Source of the DNA: Brevundimonas sp.
Lineage (GTDB): Bacteria; Pseudomonadota; Alphaproteobacteria; Caulobacterales; Caulobacteraceae
Direction: 5' to 3'
Length of the DNA stretch: 9,998 nt
Assembly (NCBI GenBank): GCA_012270135.1
Contig: JAAXIW010000035.1
Location: 1-9,998, forward strand
Position 1 is the stretch's first letter. Each line of letters begins with the position of its first letter. Below are positions 5,961-9,998 of the stretch, piece after piece. A program made the translations under genes and the position numbers. The notes under the pieces are model-generated. The model saw only the letters and a program-made list of their open reading frames with translations. It was not told where the DNA came from and ran no database searches.

Positions 5961-5998
5961 TTCCACCATTCTTCTCGAATCTCTTTCATTGAAGGATT
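5961..5998. other. AT-rich tract, candidate DNA unwinding element
   Basis: Of these 38 bases 24 are A or T (63%), against roughly one third in the surrounding genes. On the plus strand its first part is pyrimidine-rich (CTTCTCG, CTCTTTC). It lies downstream of the DnaA-like boxes and carries a GANTC site (GAATC, 5977-5981). Its right end overlaps the -35 of the predicted hemE promoter, so transcription there could help open the origin. Assignment as the unwinding site is inferred from composition and position. Confidence 0.55.
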
Positions 5999-6013
5999 GG
6001 GAAGTGCGACATC
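5989..6013 (+). promoter_or_regulatory. Strong candidate hemE promoter (origin promoter)
   Basis: TTGAAGG (5989-5995) matches the Caulobacter -35 element TTGACGS at 6 of 7 positions. After 10 bases GCGACATC (6006-6013) matches the -10 element GCTANAWC at 7 of 8. The spacing is within the usual 10-14. Transcription would start near 6019-6020, about 40 bases before the hemE ATG. In C. crescentus a strong hemE promoter inside Cori has been linked to origin function; the position here is the same. Confidence 0.65.
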
Positions 6014-6040
6014 GGCACGGGCTTGAGCGTGACCCACGCC

Positions 6041-6055
6041 CCCGGTAAGCCCGGG
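6041..6055 (+). promoter_or_regulatory. Small hairpin over the hemE ribosome-binding region
   Basis: CCCGG (6041-6045) can pair with CCGGG (6051-6055) around the loop TAAGC. The only purine-rich Shine-Dalgarno candidate for hemE, GGGA (6053-6056), lies partly in this stem. Folding would hide it and lower hemE translation. The stem is only five base pairs, so the effect may be slight. Confidence 0.3.
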
Positions 6056-6060
6056 ATCAG

Positions 6061-7104
6061 ATGACCGCCTCAGACACGCCCCTGCTGCTCAAGGTTCTCG
6101 CCGGCGAGACGACGGCGCGGCCACCCGTCTGGTTCATGCGCCAGGCTGGACGCTATCTGCCGGAGTATAGGGCTCTCAGGGCGACCACCCCCGACTTCAT
6201 TTCCTTCTGCCTGGATCCGGAGAAGGCGGCCGAGGCGACGCTGCAGCCGATGCGGCGGTTCGGCTTCGACGCCGCCATCGTCTTCGCAGACATCCTGCTC
6301 ATCCCTCGTGCGCTGGGCCAGGAGGTCTGGTTCGAGGCGGGGGAGGGACCCCGACTGGGCGCATTGCCGCCCGTTGAGGCCATGCGCGACCTGACCGCCG
6401 GGGCCGGCGAGGCGCTGAATCAGGTCGGTCAGACCCTGTCGATCGTGCGCGGCCAGCTCGAGCCGAACCGCGCTCTGATCGGTTTCGCCGGCGCACCGTG
6501 GACCGTGGCGACCTATATGCTCGACGGCGAGGCCCGGACAATCGGCAAGGGCGAACGGGCCCAGGCCCGGACCTACGCCTACGCCGAGCCGGACAAGGTC
6601 GCGGCCTTGCTGGACGTTCTGGTTGAGGCGACGGCCCATTATCTGAAAATGCAGGCCGACGCCGGGGCGCAGCTGCTGAAGATCTTCGAGAGCTGGGCCG
6701 AGGGCCTGCCCGACGACCTGTTCGAGCGCCTCGTGCTCCTGCCCCACCTAGCGCTGGTGAAACGGGTCCGGGAACTGGGCGTCACCGTCCCCCTGATCGG
6801 CTTCCCGCGCGGCTCGGCGGCGCTGGCCGAGCGCTACGCCCGCGAATGCGAGGTCCAGGCCGTGGCGCTCGACACAGCCTGTCCGCTGGAGGTCGGCCGT
6901 CGCGTTCAGGCCATCAAGCCCATCCAGGGGGCGCTCGATCCTTTGTTGCTGCGCGCCGGCGGCCCGCTTCTCGACCGGCGGGTAGATCAGTTGCTGGAGG
7001 CCTGGGGGCAGGGACCGTGGATCTTCAACCTCGGCCACGGCATCCTGCCCGATGTGCCCATCGCTCATGTCGAGCAGGTGCTCAAGCGGATCGGCGCCCA
7101 ATGA
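6061..7104 (+). CDS. hemE: Uroporphyrinogen decarboxylase
   Basis: HemE removes the four acetate carboxyls of uroporphyrinogen III to give coproporphyrinogen III in haem synthesis; it is a cytosolic homodimer without cofactor. The 347-residue product has the first family signature PPVWFMRQAGRYLPEYR (21-37), catalytic-site VFADIL with Asp77, the second signature GFAGAPWTVATYML with Tyr152, and NLGHGILPDV with His326. The length fits the family. The motif often seen as QGNLDP reads QGALDP (289-294). The start at 6061 is followed 20 codons later by the first signature, as is usual. hemE is the first gene to the right of the origin, its stop overlaps the hemH start (ATGA), and its promoter lies inside the origin, so its expression is probably tied to cell-cycle control of that region. 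Confidence 0.97.
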   Translation: MTASDTPLLLKVLAGETTARPPVWFMRQAGRYLPEYRALRATTPDFISFCLDPEKAAEATLQPMRRFGFDAAIVFADILLIPRALGQEVWFEAGEGPRLGALPPVEAMRDLTAGAGEALNQVGQTLSIVRGQLEPNRALIGFAGAPWTVATYMLDGEARTIGKGERAQARTYAYAEPDKVAALLDVLVEATAHYLKMQADAGAQLLKIFESWAEGLPDDLFERLVLLPHLALVKRVRELGVTVPLIGFPRGSAALAERYARECEVQAVALDTACPLEVGRRVQAIKPIQGALDPLLLRAGGPLLDRRVDQLLEAWGQGPWIFNLGHGILPDVPIAHVEQVLKRIGAQ

Positions 7105-8159
7105 GGACGATCACCGGTCGCCGCATCGCCGTCGTCCTGTTCAATCTCGGCGGGCCGGACGACCAGGCGTCGGTGAAGCCCTTCCTGTTCAACCTGTTCA
7201 ACGACCCGGCCATCATCGGCTTGCCGGGCGTCCTGCGCACGCCGCTGGCCCGGCTGATCTCCAGCCGGCGCGAGACCTCGGCCCAGGCCAACTATGTGCT
7301 GATGGGCGGCGGCTCGCCCCTGCTGCCCGGGACGCGCAAGCAGGCGGAAGCGCTGGAGGCGGCTCTGTCGGCGCGGCTCCCCGACGACGAGGTCCGGACC
7401 TTCATCGCCATGCGATACTGGTCGCCGCTGACGGAAGAGACCGCCGTCGAGGTCGCCGCCTTCGGCCCGGATGAGATCGTCCTGCTGCCGCTGTATCCGC
7501 AGTTCTCGACCACAACGAGCCAGTCGTCGTTGAAGCGGTGGAACGCCGTTTACGCCGGATCGGGCGAGAGTCGCACGGTGTGCTGCTGGCCCGAGGCCCA
7601 CGGCTGGATCGACGCCCAGGCCAAAGCCATCAGCCACAAGATGGACGAAGCGGGCGACCGTCCGATCCGGCTTCTGTTCTCGGCCCACGGCATTCCGGAA
7701 TCCCTCGTCACCCGCAAGGGCGACCCCTATCAGGAACAGGTCGAGAGCACGGTCGCCGCCGTGGTGGCGAAGCTCGCCGAGACGGGGCGCAAGGTCGATC
7801 ACGCCCTCTGCTACCAGAGCCGGGTCGGACCGATGAAATGGCTCGGGCCGTCGACGCCGGAGGCGCTGGAACAGGCCGCCGCGGATGGAGTCGGGGCGGT
7901 GGTCGTGCCGATCGCCTTTGTTTCCGAACACGTCGAGACCCTCGTCGAACTGGACATCGAATACGCCGAACTGGCCCATGATCTCGGCGTCGACCCGTAT
8001 CTGCGTGTCCCCGCGGTCGGGACGGAGAATCTCTTCATCGCCGCCGTGACCGAGGCGGCGCTGCATGGTCTGTCCCGCACCGGCGTCGCCCCTTACGGTC
8101 CGGGTTGCCGGGGAGACTGGAAGGCCTGCCCCTGCCAGGCGGAGAACCGGGCGGGATGA
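7101..8159 (+). CDS. hemH: Ferrochelatase, probable [2Fe-2S] type
   Basis: HemH inserts ferrous iron into protoporphyrin IX, the last step of protohaem synthesis. The 352-residue product shows LFNLGGPD (13-20), the LYPQFSTTTS signature (131-140), catalytic His196 in SAHGIPESL, the conserved CYQSRVGPMKWLGP (237-250) and VSEHVETLVELD with Glu279 and Glu283. The C-terminus carries CRGDWKACPC with Cys336, Cys343 and Cys345, and a Cys pair at 161-162. As I recall, C. crescentus and mycobacterial ferrochelatases bind a [2Fe-2S] cluster through a central cysteine and a C-terminal C-X6-C-X-C set, and this pattern is the same. The cluster here is inferred. The start at 7101 overlaps the hemE stop; a frame extending upstream to 6846 lies within hemE and is not used. 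Confidence 0.96.
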   Translation: MRTITGRRIAVVLFNLGGPDDQASVKPFLFNLFNDPAIIGLPGVLRTPLARLISSRRETSAQANYVLMGGGSPLLPGTRKQAEALEAALSARLPDDEVRTFIAMRYWSPLTEETAVEVAAFGPDEIVLLPLYPQFSTTTSQSSLKRWNAVYAGSGESRTVCCWPEAHGWIDAQAKAISHKMDEAGDRPIRLLFSAHGIPESLVTRKGDPYQEQVESTVAAVVAKLAETGRKVDHALCYQSRVGPMKWLGPSTPEALEQAAADGVGAVVVPIAFVSEHVETLVELDIEYAELAHDLGVDPYLRVPAVGTENLFIAAVTEAALHGLSRTGVAPYGPGCRGDWKACPCQAENRAG

Positions 8160-8638
8160 GCTTCGAGATCTTCAACATCGTGCGCGGCCTGCACATCCTG
8201 GCGGTGATCGCCTGGATGGCCGGGATGCTGTTCCTGCCCCGGCTCTACGCCTATGACGCCGAACAGGCCGGCAAGCCCGAGCCCCTGCGTGCCGAGATGC
8301 AGGTCCTGCTGCGGCAGTGGCAACACCGCCTGCTCAAGATCATCGTCAATCCGGCCATGACCGCGACCTGGGTCTTCGGCGTCTGGATGATCCTGATCCA
8401 CGTCTACGGTGTCTACGGCGAGGGATGGGCCTTCCTCGCCCGGCCGTGGATGGTCGCCAAGCTGCTCGCGGTCATAGCCCTCAGCGGCTGGCATGGCTTC
8501 CTCGCCGGCGAGCTGAAGCGTATCCACGCCGGGACCTCGACCCGCTCCGGGCGGTTCTGGCGGATGACCAATGAGATCCCCTTCCTGATCGCCATCGTCG
8601 CCGTGCTGTCGGTGACGGTCGAGTGGACCCTGGGATAG
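8156..8638 (+). CDS. hemJ: Protoporphyrinogen IX oxidase HemJ
   Basis: HemJ oxidises protoporphyrinogen IX to protoporphyrin IX in the inner membrane, providing the substrate for HemH; it replaces HemG and HemY in many alphaproteobacteria. The 160-residue product is a small polytopic protein with hydrophobic segments at about 7-29, 62-84, 97-114 and 141-157. Family landmarks are GLHILAVIAWMAGMLFLPRL with His13, the WHG at 112-114, and RMTNEIP (136-142). The gene begins at the ATG at 8156, overlapping the hemH stop (ATGA), with GGAG a short way upstream; a start at 8105 would add 17 residues unlike the family. With hemE and hemH it makes a three-gene operon covering late haem steps; coproporphyrinogen oxidase is not present in the window. 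Confidence 0.94.
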   Translation: MSFEIFNIVRGLHILAVIAWMAGMLFLPRLYAYDAEQAGKPEPLRAEMQVLLRQWQHRLLKIIVNPAMTATWVFGVWMILIHVYGVYGEGWAFLARPWMVAKLLAVIALSGWHGFLAGELKRIHAGTSTRSGRFWRMTNEIPFLIAIVAVLSVTVEWTLG

Positions 8639-8866
8639 GCGCCGACGCTTGACCTCGCCGGCGCGGCGTGGTTTCGCTGGTCGCGAACCGCTCCTGGCCC
8701 CGGGCTTGCGCCCTCCGGACGGTCCCTCTCTTACAGCGACGCCTGCCGGATCGACCCTGCGGGACCCACGTCGCCTTCCCTGCCGGCCTCCGGGCCAACA
8801 TCGCCAGCCTGCTCCGACGCCGTTTTCCGCGGCGCGCCCGGACGTGCACGCCTGAAGAAGATTCCC
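8639..8866 (+). promoter_or_regulatory. rho leader region, C-rich and G-poor
   Basis: These 228 bases between hemJ and rho hold no credible gene. Within 8701-8820 I count 55 C and 33 G, an excess of C over G typical of Rho-loading (rut) RNA. Rho limits its own synthesis by ending transcription in its leader in E. coli, and autoregulation has been reported in C. crescentus. A TTGACCT at 8649-8655 could be a -35 element, but no good -10 follows at the right distance, so the rho promoter is not settled. A purine-rich GAAGAAG (8854-8860) is the likely ribosome binding site. The leader role is inferred from composition and family knowledge. Confidence 0.4.
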
Positions 8867-9998
8867 ATGACCGACGCCCGCGACACCGATCCCGCCGCTC
8901 CCGAGACCGAGGCCCTCGACGGCGAACAACCGTCGAACGAGGTCGCCGCCGCCGACCTGCCGATGGTCGATCAGGAAGCCGATGAGGACGAGGAAGACGG
9001 CGAGCCGATCGTTCCGAACGGCCGCATCACCCTGGCCGAATTGAACGAGAAGACGCCAGCCGACCTGGTCGCCTTCGCCGAAGGGCTCGAGGTCGAGAAC
9101 GCCTCCAACCTGCGCAAGCAGGATCTGCTGTTCGCCATCCTCAAGGCCCTCGCGGACGAGGAGGTCGAGATCATCGCCGACGGCGTGCTCGAAATCCTGC
9201 CCGACGGCTTCGGCTTCCTGCGCAGCCCGGACGCCAATTATCTTCCGGGTCCGGACGATGTCTATGTCTCGCCGTCGCAGATCCGCCGCTTCGGCCTGCG
9301 CTCGGGTGACACTATCCACGGCGCCGTGCGCGGCCCGCGCGAGGGCGAGCGCTATTTCGCCCTGCTCAAGGTCGACACGATCAACCTGGAAGACCCGGAA
9401 ACGGTCAAGACCAAGGTCCTGTTCGACAACCTGACCCCGCTCTATCCGGAAGAGCGGCTGCACATGGAAATTCAGGACCCGACCCTGAAGGACCGTTCGG
9501 GCCGGGTCATCGACATCGTCGCCCCGCTCGGCAAGGGCCAGCGCTGTCTGATCGTCGCTCCACCGCGTGTCGGCAAGACGGTGATGCTGCAGAACATCGC
9601 CAAGTCGATCGAGAAGAACCATCCCGAGGTCTTCCTCATCGTCCTGCTGATCGACGAGCGGCCGGAGGAAGTCACCGACATGCAGCGTACGGTGAAGGGG
9701 GAGGTCATCGCCTCGACCTTCGACGAGCCGGCCACCCGCCACGTCGCCGTCGCCGAAATGGTCATCGAAAAGGCCAAGCGCCTCGTCGAGCACAAGAAGG
9801 ACGTCGTCATCCTGCTCGATTCGATCACCCGTCTGGGCCGCGCCTACAACGCCACCGTCCCGTCGTCGGGCAAGGTCCTGACCGGCGGTGTCGACGCCAA
9901 CGCCCTGCAGCGGCCGAAGCGCTTCTTCGGCGCCGCCCGTAACGTGGAGCAGGGGGGCTCGCTCACCATCATCGCCACCGCCCTGATCGACACCGGCA
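8867..9998 (+). CDS. rho: Transcription termination factor Rho, 3' end missing
   Basis: Rho is the hexameric RNA helicase that ends transcription of untranslated RNA using ATP. The first 377 residues are present; the frame is still open at the right edge. Residues 1-52 are an acidic tail rich in Asp/Glu, beyond the E. coli N-terminus. The N-terminal domain starts at ITLAELNEKTPADL (54-67), the primary RNA-binding part includes DGFGFLRSPDANYL (113-126), and the ATPase core shows Walker A APPRVGKT (231-238), LLIDERPEEVTDMQR (260-274), Walker B VVILLDSI with Asp318 and the GGVDANALQRPKRFFGAARN segment (340-359). E. coli Walker A reads APPKAGKT, so the two middle residues differ. The ATG at 8867 is the first good start after the leader. 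The missing part would be roughly the last 60-100 residues, judging from E. coli length. Confidence 0.97.
   Translation, partial: MTDARDTDPAAPETEALDGEQPSNEVAAADLPMVDQEADEDEEDGEPIVPNGRITLAELNEKTPADLVAFAEGLEVENASNLRKQDLLFAILKALADEEVEIIADGVLEILPDGFGFLRSPDANYLPGPDDVYVSPSQIRRFGLRSGDTIHGAVRGPREGERYFALLKVDTINLEDPETVKTKVLFDNLTPLYPEERLHMEIQDPTLKDRSGRVIDIVAPLGKGQRCLIVAPPRVGKTVMLQNIAKSIEKNHPEVFLIVLLIDERPEEVTDMQRTVKGEVIASTFDEPATRHVAVAEMVIEKAKRLVEHKKDVVILLDSITRLGRAYNATVPSSGKVLTGGVDANALQRPKRFFGAARNVEQGGSLTIIATALIDTG

Larger units (their letters stand above)
5545..6060. other. Predicted chromosomal replication origin (Cori-type)
   Basis: This 516-base gap between the divergent ppsR and hemE genes holds no credible gene; the short frames across it have no family resemblance and no good ribosome binding sites. 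Its position equals that of the known C. crescentus origin, between hemE and the DUF299 gene. It contains two CtrA-type sites (5760, 5822), DnaA-box-like 9-mers (5749, 5840, 5894, 5932), five GANTC sites (5594, 5712, 5724, 5732, 5977), an AT-rich tract (5961-5998), a small inverted repeat (5914-5926) and a strong-looking hemE promoter (5989-6013). In C. crescentus DnaA opens the origin, CtrA~P blocks it in swarmer cells and CcrM methylates GANTC. The same control is inferred here. Plus-strand base use supports an origin in the two lines sampled: more C than G on the left (28 C, 20 G in 3541-3600) and more G than C on the right (27 G, 17 C in 6301-6360). Confidence 0.9.

Noticed and set aside
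5791..6048. Small plus-strand frame of 85 codons inside the origin gap
   Set aside because: It overlaps the CtrA and DnaA-like sites, has no ribosome binding site that I can see and shows no recognisable motif.
8649..8855. Small frame of 68 codons in the rho leader
   Set aside because: It is Pro/Arg-rich with no family likeness or ribosome binding site. The composition is explained by the C-rich leader.
8093..9793. Long minus-strand open frame of about 566 codons across hemJ and rho
   Set aside because: It lies antisense to hemJ, the rho leader and rho, and reflects their third-position GC bias. The plus-strand proteins show clear family motifs.

Overview
The window is high-GC DNA (roughly two thirds G+C by eye) from an alphaproteobacterium, almost certainly a member of Caulobacterales; Brevundimonas is plausible but cannot be proved from the sequence. 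The gene order mltA – Tim44-domain gene – secB – dnaQ – coaE – aroE – maf – ppsR – [gap] – hemE – hemH – hemJ – rho matches, as I recall it, the neighbourhood of the Caulobacter crescentus chromosome replication origin, which lies between hemE and the ppsR/DUF299 gene. Caulobacter-style -35/-10 elements (TTGACGS / GCTANAWC) and CcrM (GANTC) sites fit the same group.

Layout. Positions 1-1158 (minus strand) hold the 5' part of mltA, a peptidoglycan lytic transglycosylase lipoprotein, preceded by a membrane-anchored Tim44-domain protein. A 229-bp divergent intergenic region follows, then secB on the plus strand (1388-1906). From 5544 down to 1928 on the minus strand runs a compact operon-like series, ppsR-maf-aroE-coaE-dnaQ. 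Its first four genes are joined by 4-base start/stop overlaps and dnaQ follows after 5 bases. On the plus strand hemE-hemH-hemJ (6061-8638) are also joined by ATGA overlaps and supply three late steps of haem synthesis. A C-rich 228-bp leader then precedes rho, which runs off the right edge.

The most important element is non-coding. The 516-bp gap 5545-6060 between the divergent ppsR and hemE genes has the hallmarks of a Cori-type origin: a perfect CtrA site (TTAA-N7-TTAA), a near-perfect second one, several DnaA-box-like 9-mers, a tight cluster of GANTC methylation sites, the most AT-rich stretch I see in the window, and a strong-looking hemE promoter beside that stretch. Genes on both flanks mostly point away from it, as expected for genes co-directional with replication forks leaving this point.

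Nothing in the window suggests a mobile element, CRISPR array, phage, defence system or wholly new gene system. The value lies in the origin architecture, which differs in detail from the textbook five-CtrA-site Cori, and in a few residue-level oddities: an unusual shikimate-site residue in AroE, a probable [2Fe-2S] ferrochelatase, and an acidic N-terminal extension on Rho.
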